Source of the DNA: Paucibacter sp. DJ2R-2
Lineage (GTDB): Bacteria > Pseudomonadota > Gammaproteobacteria > Burkholderiales > Burkholderiaceae_C
DNA: 64,000 nucleotides
Assembly: GCF_025717675.1 (NCBI RefSeq)
Contig: NZ_JAJIRT010000015.1
Span: 1 to 64,000 of the forward strand
Reading direction: 5' to 3'
In this document: positions 1 through 9,834 of the stretch, piece after piece
How positions within the stretch are numbered: position 1 is the stretch's first letter
Layout of the letters: the number at the start of each line of letters is the position of its first letter
The notes under the pieces: generated by a model
Seen by the model: only the letters and a program-made list of their open reading frames with translations
What the model was told of the DNA's origin: nothing
The model's database searches: none
Made by a program: the position numbers and the translations under genes

Positions 1-102
1 AACCGAGGCTATGTGATGGAGTCGGGGCTGGTGACCATGACGGGCGAGGGTCAGGCCTTGCTCAATGACCCCAAGGTCCGCGCCGCTTATCTGGGCGAGT
101 GA
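1..102 (+). CDS. livF: LivF-type branched-chain amino acid ABC transporter ATPase, C-terminal end only
   Basis: Only the last 33 codons and the TGA stop are inside the window. The visible tail reads GYVMESG, then an LLNDPKVRAAYLGE ending. In LivF ATPases the nucleotide-binding domain ends in a very similar stretch (GxxxLxGxxxxLLxDPxVRxAYLG), so the assignment rests on this family-typical C-terminus. The full protein would energise uptake of leucine, isoleucine and valine (or related amides) at the inner membrane. No Walker motif is visible here, so another ABC ATPase of the same subfamily (for example UrtE) cannot be excluded. Confidence 0.75.
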   Translation, partial: NRGYVMESGLVTMTGEGQALLNDPKVRAAYLGE

Positions 103-121
103 ATCTTGTTCACCGCGTAAG

Positions 122-190
122 GACCTGATCCACAAGTTGGGGTCAGGTCTTGCCATCAAGGGCAGTCGTTTGCGACTGCCCTTTGTCATT
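122..190 (+). terminator. Two hairpins after livF, probable transcription terminator
   Basis: A 7-bp stem GACCTGA/TCAGGTC (122-128 with 143-149) is followed by a perfect 11-bp stem AAGGGCAGTCG/CGACTGCCCTT (158-168 with 173-183) with a 4-nt loop. Only a short T-rich tail follows. The second hairpin is the likely terminator of the livF operon. The rest of the gap to position 368 shows no gene; it holds a short palindrome CCTCATTTGAGG (341-352) just upstream of the next ribosome binding site. Confidence 0.6.
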
Positions 191-368
191 CAGGGATCCG
201 GGTTTTCCCATCCCCCTTGTCTGAGGGGAATTAGGGCTTTGTACGCATATGTGAAATATCACCAGAGTCCTACCCTCCGTGCACGTTCTTCGGTTGTAAC
301 TCTCGCGCCAGCGGGGGCTGCTACCGAGGGCTGACCGATACCTCATTTGAGGGGATGACGAGGAACCT

Positions 369-998
369 ATGAAACTAGCTAAGAAATGCTTGTTGGGACT
401 GGCCGGCGTGACGCTGGCCATTGCAGCCCAGGCAGACACATACACCGAAGGTTTTGACGATCTGGCCGCCTCTGGCTGGACTCTGACCAACAACAGCAGC
501 CCTGCCGGTCTGGCTTGGTTTCAGGGCATCCCTGAGTATTTCGCAGCTCAGTCGGGCGGCGCAGGCTCTTATGCTGCCGCCAGCTTCCTGAGCGCTGCCA
601 ACGGCGCAGGTAGCATTTCCAACTGGCTGATCAGTCCTGTGCTGACCCTGGGTGGTGCCAACACCGTCAGCTTCTTTGCTCGCACCGAAGCGACCGAAGG
701 CTACTCGGATACCGTCAAGGTCTACTTCAGCGCAGGTACGGATGCCGCCACTGCCAGCTTCACCAATCTGCTGGGCACTGCCACTCTGAGCACAGCTGGC
801 TGGACGCAGTACACCTTTGCGCTGCCTGAGGCCGCGACCGGCCGCGTCGCCTTTGAGTACGCCCTCAGCGACGCTGCCAACGCCAATTTGGCCGCCATCG
901 ACAGCGTCAGCGTCAGCGCTGTGCCGGAACCCACCAGCTTCGCCCTGATGGGACTGGGCGTGCTGGGCCTGGCTTTCCTGCGCCGCCGCCAAGACTGA
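369..998 (+). CDS. PEP-CTERM sorting-domain protein with a choice-of-anchor J-like domain
   Basis: 209 residues. Residues 1-22 form a signal peptide (MKLAKK, hydrophobic core, AAQA cut site). The mature part (TYTEGFDDLAASGWTL, NWLISPVLTLGG, FFARTE) has the pattern of the beta-sandwich choice-of-anchor J/cleaved-adhesin domain. Residues 185-209 are a PEP-CTERM tail: VPEP, a 16-residue hydrophobic helix and RRRQD. Such proteins are exported by Sec, processed by an exosortase (EpsH/XrtA) and placed at the surface or in the exopolysaccharide matrix. No exosortase gene is in the window. GAGGAA lies before the ATG. It is followed at 91 bp by two more secreted-protein genes on the same strand. Confidence 0.85.
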   Translation: MKLAKKCLLGLAGVTLAIAAQADTYTEGFDDLAASGWTLTNNSSPAGLAWFQGIPEYFAAQSGGAGSYAAASFLSAANGAGSISNWLISPVLTLGGANTVSFFARTEATEGYSDTVKVYFSAGTDAATASFTNLLGTATLSTAGWTQYTFALPEAATGRVAFEYALSDAANANLAAIDSVSVSAVPEPTSFALMGLGVLGLAFLRRRQD

Positions 999-1088
999 GA
1001 TCCGGTGCCGCAGCCCTCCTCGCAAAGAGTGAGGCTCGCTGCGCACGATCAGACAAACACATTCGGCTCTCCAAACAAGGATATCGCC

Positions 1089-1520
1089 ATGATTGAAAAG
1101 AAGACCCAGCAGGCCTTGCGGCTTGCGAGTGCTGCTGCGCTGTTCGCAGTGGCAGGCCTGGCCCAAGCGGCCGGCCAAACCGTTGCCAAAGACCCGGAAA
1201 CCGGCGCCCTGCGCGCACCGACCGCGGCCGAAGCCCAGGCTCTGCAAGGCAAAGCGGCCGGCGGCCGTCTGAGCAATGCGGCAAGCCAGCCGCGCGGCTT
1301 GCTGACCGGCAAGATCAATCCGGCTCCGGTCTACCACCGGGATGGCACCGTCGAGCAAGAGCTTGACGAAAGCAGCCAGTCCTTCTCGGTTGCCGTGCGC
1401 AAGGCCGACGGCACGATCGAAACCGCCTGCGTGACCGGCGCCGAAGCTGCCCAGGCCATCGTCAAGGGCAAGAAGTCCATCAGCAAGACAGCAAAGGTGC
1501 ACGCACATGAGCACAAATAA
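1089..1520 (+). CDS. Small secreted protein of unknown function
   Basis: 143 residues. I start at ATG 1089, preceded by AAGGA; an upstream in-frame ATG at 1005 would put 28 residues before an obvious signal peptide. Residues 1-27 are a signal peptide ending GLAQA. The mature part begins with a TVAKDPETGALRAPTAAEAQAL segment and ends in a His/Lys-rich tail (KVHAHEHK). I do not recognise a characterised family. The stop overlaps the start of the metalloprotease gene by 14 nt, which implies co-translation. It could be a propeptide-like partner, inhibitor or chaperone of that protease, but this is inference from position only. Confidence 0.7.
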   Translation: MIEKKTQQALRLASAAALFAVAGLAQAAGQTVAKDPETGALRAPTAAEAQALQGKAAGGRLSNAASQPRGLLTGKINPAPVYHRDGTVEQELDESSQSFSVAVRKADGTIETACVTGAEAAQAIVKGKKSISKTAKVHAHEHK

Positions 1521-2952
1521 ATTCTTCGGCGGCAAGCTCGCCTCCGGCGCGCTGCTGATTGCAGCCGGTCTCCTCGGTGCCAGCCTGCAAGCCCAAGCTG
1601 CGGCCGTTATCACCATCAACAATTTGAACGCTCCGGGCGAGGGTTTCAACGACACGACCCCAGTCGCTCCGGTCGGCGGCAACACCGGCACCACCCTGGG
1701 TGAGCAGCGCCTGATTGCCTTCACGCACGCCGCCAACATCTGGGGCGCGACCCTGACCAGCAACCAGCCCATCGTCATCAACGCCCAGTTCAGCAACCTG
1801 ACCTGCACGGCCACCTCGGCCACGTTGGGCAGCGCTGGCGCCACCTCGATCTTCCGCAACTTCCCCAACGCACCGAAGGCCAACACCTGGTATTCGTATG
1901 CGCTGGCCAACAAGATCGCCGGAGCCTACCAAGGCACGGCCGGTGCGGCCCAGATCAATGCCAACTTCAATGCCAAGTTGGGTCAAACCGGCTGCCTGGA
2001 CGGCACCTTCTTCTACCTGGGCTTGGACAGCAACAAGGGCAGCAACATCGACTTCGTCGTGACCCTGCTGCATGAGATGGGCCATGGCGTCGGTTTCCAA
2101 ACCTTCACCAACGGCTCCACCGGTGCGCAAAACGGCGGCTTCCCCGCCATCTGGGATCACTACCTGATGGGTTCGGCCACCGGCAAGCTGTGGAAGGACA
2201 TGACCAATGCCGAGCGTCAAGCCTCGGCCCTGAGCGGCGACAAGCTGGTCTGGACCGGTCCTCTGACCAACGCTGCTGCACCTGAAGTGCTGCGTCAGGG
2301 CGTGCCTGCGCTGAACGTGAGTGGTTCACAAGCCGGTGCCACTGCTGGGGCTCACCCGGTTGGTGAAGCCTCCTTCGGTCCGGCCCTGAGCGCCACGCCG
2401 ATCACGGGCGCCATCATGCCGGTGGTGACCGCCGCTGGTGCGCTGGATCTGGCCTGCGACCCGCTGACTGGCCTGAACGCCATCGCTGTGCGCAACAACG
2501 TGGCCCTGGTCAGCCGCGGTACTTGCGGTTTCACCATCAAGGTGAAGAACCTGCAGAACGCCGGCGCCAAGGCCGTGCTGGTGGCCGACAACGCAGCCGG
2601 AACCGTGACCGGTCTGGGCGGCAGCGACCCGTCCATCACCATCCCGGCCGTGCGCATCACGCAAGCCGACGGCGCCGCACTGCTGGCAGCCCTGGGCAAG
2701 CGCACCCGCACGACCTCGGCCGTGTACGCCACGTTGGGCCTGGACATGAGCCGCTACGCCGGCACTGACTCCGCAGGCCGGCTGCTGATGTTCGCGCCGA
2801 ACCCGTATCAAGGCGGTTCCTCGGTGTCCCACTTTGACACGTCGGCCACCCGCAATCTGCTGATGGAGCCGGCCATCAGCGCCGACCTGACCCAGTCGCC
2901 CCTGGTGCCTCAGGATCTGACCTTCAAGCTGCTGCAAGACATCGGCTGGTAA
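1507..2952 (+). CDS. Secreted PA-domain zinc metalloprotease-like protein
   Basis: 481 residues with a signal peptide of about 31 residues (core ASGALLIAAGLLGASL, end AQA). A zinc-protease helix HEMGHGVGF lies at residues 189-197 (H189, E190, H193). Residues about 312-400 (CDPLTG, ALVSRGTCGFTIKV, KAVLVADN, IPAVRIT) form a protease-associated (PA) domain inserted after the catalytic helix. Near the C-terminus, VSHFD followed by NLLMEPAI resembles a Met-turn region. The canonical metzincin third histidine (position 199 here) is Thr, so the third ligand must come from elsewhere. The gene starts inside the preceding small secreted gene. It is probably an extracellular peptidase; the substrate is unknown. 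Confidence 0.8.
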   Translation: MSTNKFFGGKLASGALLIAAGLLGASLQAQAAAVITINNLNAPGEGFNDTTPVAPVGGNTGTTLGEQRLIAFTHAANIWGATLTSNQPIVINAQFSNLTCTATSATLGSAGATSIFRNFPNAPKANTWYSYALANKIAGAYQGTAGAAQINANFNAKLGQTGCLDGTFFYLGLDSNKGSNIDFVVTLLHEMGHGVGFQTFTNGSTGAQNGGFPAIWDHYLMGSATGKLWKDMTNAERQASALSGDKLVWTGPLTNAAAPEVLRQGVPALNVSGSQAGATAGAHPVGEASFGPALSATPITGAIMPVVTAAGALDLACDPLTGLNAIAVRNNVALVSRGTCGFTIKVKNLQNAGAKAVLVADNAAGTVTGLGGSDPSITIPAVRITQADGAALLAALGKRTRTTSAVYATLGLDMSRYAGTDSAGRLLMFAPNPYQGGSSVSHFDTSATRNLLMEPAISADLTQSPLVPQDLTFKLLQDIGW

Positions 2953-2960
2953 GCGCTACG

Positions 2961-2984
2961 GCAGTCGCGATCACTCGCGATTGC
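2961..2984. repeat. Hairpin just after the metalloprotease stop
   Basis: GCAGTCGCGA (2961-2970) pairs with TCGCGATTGC (2975-2984) around a 4-nt loop, with one G-T position. There is no T run, so it is a stem upstream of the true terminator rather than a terminator itself; it may protect the 3' end of the mRNA. Confidence 0.5.
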
Positions 2985-2993
2985 CCCGCTTGC

Positions 2994-3029
2994 AACGGCG
3001 CGCCACCTTCGGGTGTCGCGCCGTTTTTT
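2994..3029 (+). terminator. Rho-independent terminator of the secreted-protein operon
   Basis: AACGGCGCG and CACC pair with GGTG and CGCGCCGTT around a TTCG tetraloop (one C/T mismatch). The stem is followed directly by six T residues. This is a textbook intrinsic terminator about 40 nt after the metalloprotease stop. Confidence 0.9.
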
Positions 3030-3110
3030 ATTGGGCATTCTGGATGCGGAGTTCGCGCCAAGTGGGCAGGGTTTTGTACCTCGCCTGTAACCCACGCCTG
3101 GCTGCAATCT

Positions 3111-3125
3111 TGTAATATGGTTACC
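3111..3125 (+). promoter_or_regulatory. Possible edd promoter -10 with a HexR-like operator dyad
   Basis: TGTAATATGGTTACC carries TGTAA and TTACC half-sites five bases apart. The RpiR-family regulator HexR binds TGTAA-N5-TTACA in front of edd and other Entner-Doudoroff genes in gammaproteobacteria, so this differs at one arm position. It overlaps a TAATAT -10-like hexamer (3113-3118), 43 nt before the edd ATG; no good -35 is present. Repression relieved by KDPG would be expected if this is a HexR site. No hexR gene is in the window, so this is a tentative site. Confidence 0.4.
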
Positions 3126-3160
3126 AACTTTCAAGCTGCCGAGTTACACCGGCCGACTGT

Positions 3161-4978
<1,818 letters not shown>

Positions 4979-5034
4979 TCCACGGCGGCACGCCATCCCT
5001 CCCTACGTATCGATTCCAAACAAGGTTCTAGCCC

Positions 5035-5667
5035 ATGAGCATCTCCAACACCCTGGCCCTGGCCGCGCACGGCCCCGTCATTCCTGTCATCGTGATCCAG
5101 CGGCTGGAAGACGCAGTGCCACTGGCCCAGGCCTTGGTGGCCGGTGGCGTTCGCGTGCTGGAGGTGACGCTGCGCACGCCGGTGGCCTTGCAGGCCATGG
5201 AAGCCATGGCCCGGGCCGTGCCCGAAGCCATCGTCGGCGCCGGCACCCTGCGCAGCGCGGCCGACGTGCAGGCGGCCAAGAACGCCGGCTGCCAGTTCGG
5301 CGTCAGCCCCGGTTTTACCGAGGCCATTGGCGCGGCTTGCCAGCAGTATGGCCTGCCCCTGCTTCCCGGCGTGTCCACTGCCAGCGAGGTGATGCAAGCC
5401 AATGCGGCAGGCTACAGCTTCCTGAAGCTGTTCCCAGCCGTGGCCGTGGGCGGCGTGAACCTGCTCAAGGCTTTGGGCGGCCCCTTTCCTGATGTGGCTT
5501 TCTGCCCCACCGGTGGCATCAGCCTGGAAACTGCACCGCAGTTCCTGAGCCTGCCCAATGTGAAAGTCTGCGGTGGTTCTTGGTTGACGCCGCAGGACGC
5601 GGTCGACGCCGGCGATTGGGCGCGCATCACGCGCCTGGCGGCTGAGGCTGCCGCATTGCGCGCCTGA
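5035..5667 (+). CDS. eda: KDPG/KHG aldolase
   Basis: 210 residues, normal for the trimeric class I aldolase. It splits 2-keto-3-deoxy-6-phosphogluconate into pyruvate and glyceraldehyde 3-phosphate. The Schiff-base lysine is K130 in FLKLFPA, the general acid/base is E43 in EVTLRT with R47, and GVSPGF and GVSTASE form further active-site loops. A TCTAGCCC context precedes the ATG without a strong Shine-Dalgarno. It is co-directional with edd and ends 15 bp before the convergent thioesterase gene. Confidence 0.96.
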   Translation: MSISNTLALAAHGPVIPVIVIQRLEDAVPLAQALVAGGVRVLEVTLRTPVALQAMEAMARAVPEAIVGAGTLRSAADVQAAKNAGCQFGVSPGFTEAIGAACQQYGLPLLPGVSTASEVMQANAAGYSFLKLFPAVAVGGVNLLKALGGPFPDVAFCPTGGISLETAPQFLSLPNVKVCGGSWLTPQDAVDAGDWARITRLAAEAAALRA

Positions 5668-5682
5668 GCCTGAGTCTGAGCC

Positions 5683-6231
5683 TTACGCCGGGCGTTCAAA
5701 CACCAGGCAGGTCGTGCTGGCATGGGCGTACAAGCGCCCGTCGTGGCCGAGCAATGAAGCCTCGGCGGTGGCCACTTGGCGACCGCTGTGCAGCACCCGG
5801 CCCACCGCGCGCACCAGGGGCACCTGCTCGGTCAGGGCGCGCACCATATTCACCTTGAATTCCAAGGTCGTGTAGGCCCGGCCCACCGGCATGGTGGTGT
5901 GGACCGCACAGCCCAGGGCCGAGTCCAGCAAGGTGGCATACCAGCCGCCGTGAACCGTGCCCAGCGGGTTGTAGTGGCGCCGCATCGGTTGCCCCTGGAA
6001 CACCGCTTCGCCGAAGCTGCCGGAGACCAGCATGAAGTCCAGGCTGTCGCAAATCGGCGGGGGCGGCAGTTGACCCTCCAGCATGGCTTGAAGGATTTGC
6101 AGGCCGCTCAGGTCTTGCACTTGCTCTGGGCGCGCGATGCCGCTGATCCCGGGGCGAAGGCGGGCGCGCACCGCTGCTTCGTCAGCACGCCATTGCTGCA
6201 AAACTGCATCGTGGTCTTGGGAGAGGCTCAT
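5683..6231 (-). CDS. PaaI-type hotdog-fold acyl-CoA thioesterase
   Basis: 182 residues from the ATG at 6231. Residues 88-110 contain the hotdog signature GTVHGGWYATLLDSALGC; H94 and D103 occupy the positions of the PaaI/4HBT active site. Family members hydrolyse aryl- or short acyl-CoA esters; the substrate here is unknown. The start lies 11 nt after the stop of the FrnE-like gene, so it is the last gene of a three-gene minus-strand group (transporter, oxidoreductase, thioesterase). Confidence 0.85.
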   Translation of the reverse strand: MSLSQDHDAVLQQWRADEAAVRARLRPGISGIARPEQVQDLSGLQILQAMLEGQLPPPPICDSLDFMLVSGSFGEAVFQGQPMRRHYNPLGTVHGGWYATLLDSALGCAVHTTMPVGRAYTTLEFKVNMVRALTEQVPLVRAVGRVLHSGRQVATAEASLLGHDGRLYAHASTTCLVFERPA

Positions 6232-6242
6232 GGTGCTTGAAT

Positions 6243-6914
6243 TCACTCGGCGGTCGCGATCTGGCGCAGTGCCTGAACGAAAACCTCGGGCGGCTGGCCG
6301 CCCTGGATCAGGTGGCGCTGATTGATGACGATGGCAGGCACGGAATTGATGCCGGCGGCCTGCCATTCGGCCTCTGCCTGGCGCACTTCAACGCTGAACT
6401 GATCGCTGGCCAAGAGCTGCGCCGCGGCCTCGCCGTCCAGCCCAACGCTTTCAGCTGCCCGGCGCAGCACTTCATGGCTGCTGGGGTTCTGGCCGTCGCT
6501 GAAGTAGGCCGTCAACAGGGCCAGCTTGAGGTCGCGCTGGGTGCTACCGCCCTGCAGCCCGGCCCAGTGCAGGAGGCGATGGGCGTCAAAGGTGTTGTAG
6601 ATGCGGTCGCGGGCGCCCTTGGTAAAGCTGAAGCCCAGCTCGGCGCCGCGCTGACGGATCGCTTCGCGGGTCTGTTCCAACTGGGCCGGCGCGGCACCAT
6701 ACTTGCGCGCCAAATGGGCGTTGATCTCTTCGCCCTCAGCGGCCATCTGTGGGTTCAGCTCAAAGGGTTGGAAGTGCAGCTCCGCCTCCACATCCGGTAG
6801 CCTGAGCAAGGCCTGCTCCAAAGACTTGATGCCAATCGCGCACCAAGGACAGGACACGTCGGAGATGAAGTCGATGCGCAGGGGTTTCGCTGGGGTTTTC
6901 GGTAAGGAATTCAT
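6243..6914 (-). CDS. FrnE/DsbA-family thiol oxidoreductase
   Basis: 223 residues from ATG 6914; an in-frame GTG at 6923 is an alternative. There is no signal peptide, so it is cytosolic, unlike periplasmic DsbA. A thioredoxin-like fold starts at once with the active-site CPWC (residues 22-25) after IDFISDVS, and a helical insert follows (INAHLARKYG). A cis-proline loop SVPAIVINQRHLIQGGQPP closes the domain. This is the FrnE subgroup, linked to disulfide chemistry and oxidative stress; the partner is unknown. Confidence 0.85.
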   Translation of the reverse strand: MNSLPKTPAKPLRIDFISDVSCPWCAIGIKSLEQALLRLPDVEAELHFQPFELNPQMAAEGEEINAHLARKYGAAPAQLEQTREAIRQRGAELGFSFTKGARDRIYNTFDAHRLLHWAGLQGGSTQRDLKLALLTAYFSDGQNPSSHEVLRRAAESVGLDGEAAAQLLASDQFSVEVRQAEAEWQAAGINSVPAIVINQRHLIQGGQPPEVFVQALRQIATAE

Positions 6915-6983
6915 GCGAGCCACTGTAGCTCAGGGCTCCAGTTTCGGTGGCCGCAACGGGCTTTGCGGCGGCAAACCGTGCTC

Positions 6984-7898
6984 CTATGCCTTGATGCGCG
7001 AGGGCAGGGTGGCCAGGAGCACCCCCAGGAGGCCCAGGCCGTAAGCCAGCGCCTGCAGGCCGCTCAAAGACTCCCCCATCAGGAGGCCAACCATGCCGGT
7101 CGCTACCGGCAGAAACACCATGAACACGCCCGCTTGGCCGGCCGGCACCTTGCGCAAGCCGCTCATCCAAAGCCAGACGGTCACCATGCTGGCTGCGGCT
7201 GCGTAGAACAGCAGCAGACCCCAGATCTGCGCACTCGGTGCGGCGAAATCAAACTGAGCGGCTTGCCAGAGGCCCAGCGGCGTGACCAGCACCAGCCCCC
7301 AGAGGTTGATCAAGGCGCTGATGCGTTTGGGCGAGACCTGGGCGGTGAGTTTTTTGCCGATCACCACATAGCTGGCCTCGCAAAGCACAGCGCCCAAAAG
7401 CAGGGCAATGCCCAGCCAGGAGCTCTGTGCTGCGGCGCCGGGCGCTTGGCGCTCCAGGGCAACCATGGCGATGCCGCTCACTCCCAGCGCGATGCCGGTC
7501 CAGACACGTGCGCTTTGTGTTTCTTTGAGCAGCAGCCGGCTGAGCAAGGCCACGGCGGCCGGAATGCCGGCCAGGATCACGCCAGCCACCACGGCCGAGC
7601 TGTGCTGCAGGCCGAACAGCAGGCAGATGGAAAACAAGAAGTTGCCTAGAAAGGATTCCAGGAAGAGCAGCCGGCGGTGACGCCCATCGAGCGGAGCTTC
7701 ACCTGACCCGCGCCTCAGCCAGGGCAGCATCAGCAGGGCCGCCAGCCCGAAGCGCAGCCAGGCCAACAGGAATACCGGGAAGGTCAGCACCAGCAGCTTG
7801 GACAGGCCGACGTAACTGCCCACCAGGCTGGTGCTCAGGGCCAGGCATGCGTAAGCAAGCCAGGGCGTGGGTGATTGCACGGCGGGGCCTGGGTTCAT
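6984..7898 (-). CDS. EamA/DMT-family transporter
   Basis: 304 residues from ATG 7898 (a TTG at 7925 would add nine residues). About ten hydrophobic helices arranged as two five-helix EamA repeats are visible, beginning LAYACLALSTSLVGSYVG and ending in LGLLGVLLATLP. Proteins of this family export metabolites or amino acids; no substrate can be read from the sequence. It is the first gene of the minus-strand group that continues with the FrnE-like and thioesterase genes. Confidence 0.85.
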   Translation of the reverse strand: MNPGPAVQSPTPWLAYACLALSTSLVGSYVGLSKLLVLTFPVFLLAWLRFGLAALLMLPWLRRGSGEAPLDGRHRRLLFLESFLGNFLFSICLLFGLQHSSAVVAGVILAGIPAAVALLSRLLLKETQSARVWTGIALGVSGIAMVALERQAPGAAAQSSWLGIALLLGAVLCEASYVVIGKKLTAQVSPKRISALINLWGLVLVTPLGLWQAAQFDFAAPSAQIWGLLLFYAAAASMVTVWLWMSGLRKVPAGQAGVFMVFLPVATGMVGLLMGESLSGLQALAYGLGLLGVLLATLPSRIKA

Positions 7899-7987
7899 GG
7901 CGTTGGGTCGAAGAGGGGCGGTCAATCGGGTTTACGTAGGCGCGCGCTCAGAAGGTGGGGGTGAGCATCAAACTTGAGGCGGGCATG

Positions 7988-8021
7988 AAAAAAGCCCTTG
8001 AGCTTAGAACTCAAGGGCTTT
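7988..8021 (-). terminator. Rho-independent terminator of the tRNA-Ser gene
   Basis: On the minus strand a 12-bp stem (AAAGCCCTTGAG paired with CTCAAGGGCTTT) encloses a 7-nt loop and runs into a T tract. It lies 9 nt beyond the 3' end of the tRNA gene. Confidence 0.9.
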
Positions 8022-8027
8022 CCATGT

Positions 8028-8119
<92 letters not shown>

Positions 8120-8129
8120 GAAGCCCGCC

Positions 8130-8135
8130 ATCATA
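8130..8135 (-). promoter_or_regulatory. Probable -10 element for tRNA-Ser
   Basis: TATGAT on the minus strand ends 10 nt before the mature tRNA 5' end, one mismatch from TATAAT. No convincing -35 is seen at the expected spacing. Confidence 0.5.
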
Positions 8136-8187
8136 GCGCAGATTTTTACTCTCCCAGGGAAGTTGAGCCGAAATCTGGCGGCGGGAT

Positions 8188-9102
8188 TTAATTTTTGCTG
8201 GCGGAACCCTTGAGCAGGGCCATGGCGGTGCCGATCAGGCCGGAGACTTCGCTCATATTGCCGGGCACGATCATGGTGTTGTTCTTCTGGGCCAACTGGG
8301 CATAGGCATCGACCGCTTTTTCGGCCACTTTGAGCTGCACGGCCTGATCGCCGCCGGGCAACTGGATGGCGGCGGCGATCTTGCCGATGGCGTCTGCGGT
8401 GGCGTCGGCGACGGCGGTGATGGCGGCGGCGGTGCCCGCGGCCTTGTTGATCTCGGCCTGCTTTTCGCCCTCCGAGCGCGCGATGGCGGCTTCCCGTTCA
8501 CCGGTGGCAATATTGATCTGCTCTTGACGACGCCCTTCCGAGGCGGCGATCAGGGCGCGCTTTTCGCGCTCGGCCGTGATCTGGGCTTGCATGGAGTGCA
8601 GGATGGCCGGGGGCGGGGTCAGGTCCTTGATTTCGTAGCGCAGCACCTTGACGCCCCAGTTCAGCGCGGCCTCGTCCAGGGCTTCGACCACCGAGGTGTT
8701 GATGACGGCCCGCTCCTCGAAGGTGCGGTCCAACTCCATGCGACCGATCACGCTGCGCAGGGTGGTCTGGGCCAGTTGGGTGATGGCGACGATGTAGTTG
8801 CTGGAACCATAGCTGGCGCGCATGGCGTCGGTCACTTGAAAGTACAGGATCCCGTCCACCGTCAGCTGGGTGTTGTCCTTGGTGATGCAGACCTGGCTCG
8901 GCACATCGAGCGGAATTTCTTTGAGTGAGTGCTTGTAAGCCAGGCGATCGACAAAAGGCACGAGGAAGTTCAGGCCCGGGGTCAAGGTGCCGTGGTACTT
9001 GCCCAGGCGCTCAATGACCCAGGCGTTCTGTTGCGGCACAACCTTGATCGACTGAATGACGAAGATGGCTGCGATGACCAGCAAAAGCAGGGCGATTTCC
9101 AT
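8188..9102 (-). CDS. SPFH/stomatin-like membrane protein (QmcA/paraslipin type)
   Basis: 304 residues. Residues 1-18 are a single N-terminal membrane helix (MEIALLLLVIAAIFVIQS). It is followed by an SPFH domain (VPQQNAWVIERLGKYHGTL, DVPSQVCITKDN, FEERAVIN, LRYEIKDLTPP) and an Ala/Glu-rich coiled coil with repeats such as IATGEREAAIARSEGEKQAE. Such proteins oligomerise into membrane scaffolds and work with NfeD partners in membrane protein quality control. The nfeD gene lies 54 nt upstream in the same direction, the usual pairing. Confidence 0.92.
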   Translation of the reverse strand: MEIALLLLVIAAIFVIQSIKVVPQQNAWVIERLGKYHGTLTPGLNFLVPFVDRLAYKHSLKEIPLDVPSQVCITKDNTQLTVDGILYFQVTDAMRASYGSSNYIVAITQLAQTTLRSVIGRMELDRTFEERAVINTSVVEALDEAALNWGVKVLRYEIKDLTPPPAILHSMQAQITAEREKRALIAASEGRRQEQINIATGEREAAIARSEGEKQAEINKAAGTAAAITAVADATADAIGKIAAAIQLPGGDQAVQLKVAEKAVDAYAQLAQKNNTMIVPGNMSEVSGLIGTAMALLKGSASKN

Positions 9103-9156
9103 GGGTTCCTTGAGGTTTGTAGTGAGGGTTGTTGGCGGTTGCGGGCCTTCGTCCGC

Positions 9157-9585
9157 TCAGCGATCGAGCTGCAGGCAGCTGCCCTCGATGCCTCGGATGA
9201 TGTATCTCCCCGCCGTCGGTTGGCCTTGACCGCTGAAGCGCGCCTGCCACTCGGCGCCGCGGTACTTGACCTGGGCCCGGCCTTGCTCGTTCCAGAGGCT
9301 GACGTCCACCGACTGGCCGATGTCCAGATGCGCATCAGGATTGGCGTTGACGGGTGGTGGGCTGGGGCTGCGCCGGCGCAGTTGGTGCCAAATCAGGACC
9401 GCTGCGCCCCCGACCACGGCGGCGCTGACCATCTGGGTGCTGGCGCCCAGACCCAAATGCGCGGCCAGAGCGCCCGCTGCGCAGCCCAAGGCCAACATCA
9501 AAAGGTAAAAGGTGCCGGAGGCGAGCTCCATGGCGACCAGAACGCCGCAAGCAATCCACCAGGTGGTGGTCCAATTCATCTCCAT
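9157..9585 (-). CDS. NfeD-like membrane protein, partner of the slipin
   Basis: 142 residues. Two hydrophobic segments occupy the first 65 residues (WWIACGVLVAMELASGTFYLL and a Gly/Ala-rich helix). A C-terminal OB-fold follows (IGQSVDVSLWNEQGRAQVKYRGAEW, ending IEGSCLQLDR). This is the short NfeD1b form without the serine protease domain. It heads the nfeD-slipin operon. The 249-bp gap upstream is shared with the divergent decarboxylase gene; no clear consensus promoter was seen there. Confidence 0.88.
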   Translation of the reverse strand: MEMNWTTTWWIACGVLVAMELASGTFYLLMLALGCAAGALAAHLGLGASTQMVSAAVVGGAAVLIWHQLRRRSPSPPPVNANPDAHLDIGQSVDVSLWNEQGRAQVKYRGAEWQARFSGQGQPTAGRYIIRGIEGSCLQLDR

Positions 9586-9834
9586 GTCATGGCTCCCTGT
9601 TCATCATCAGCTCCGCAGCGCGGCGCGGGTCGGATCCCTTGTAATCAGTGTACGGTGCCCAGAGTGGCCCGCCATCTCGTCGCGCCCAGTGTCAAAGAGC
9701 CGGCATCAGATGCCAAAAGCCACCCCTTGCGTCCTGTTTGTGCGACAAAGGCCAGCGTGCCTCGCACAGCGGCTTGGCTTGGCCCTACACTTCGCGCCTT
9801 TCGTTTTTCTGTCCCAGGCCCTGGAGGCTTTCAC

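Noticed and set aside
8929-9834. N-terminal extension of the decarboxylase upstream of ATG 9835
   Set aside because: It would overlap nfeD and the slipin gene antisense and has no family similarity; AdiA-type proteins start at the 9835 position.
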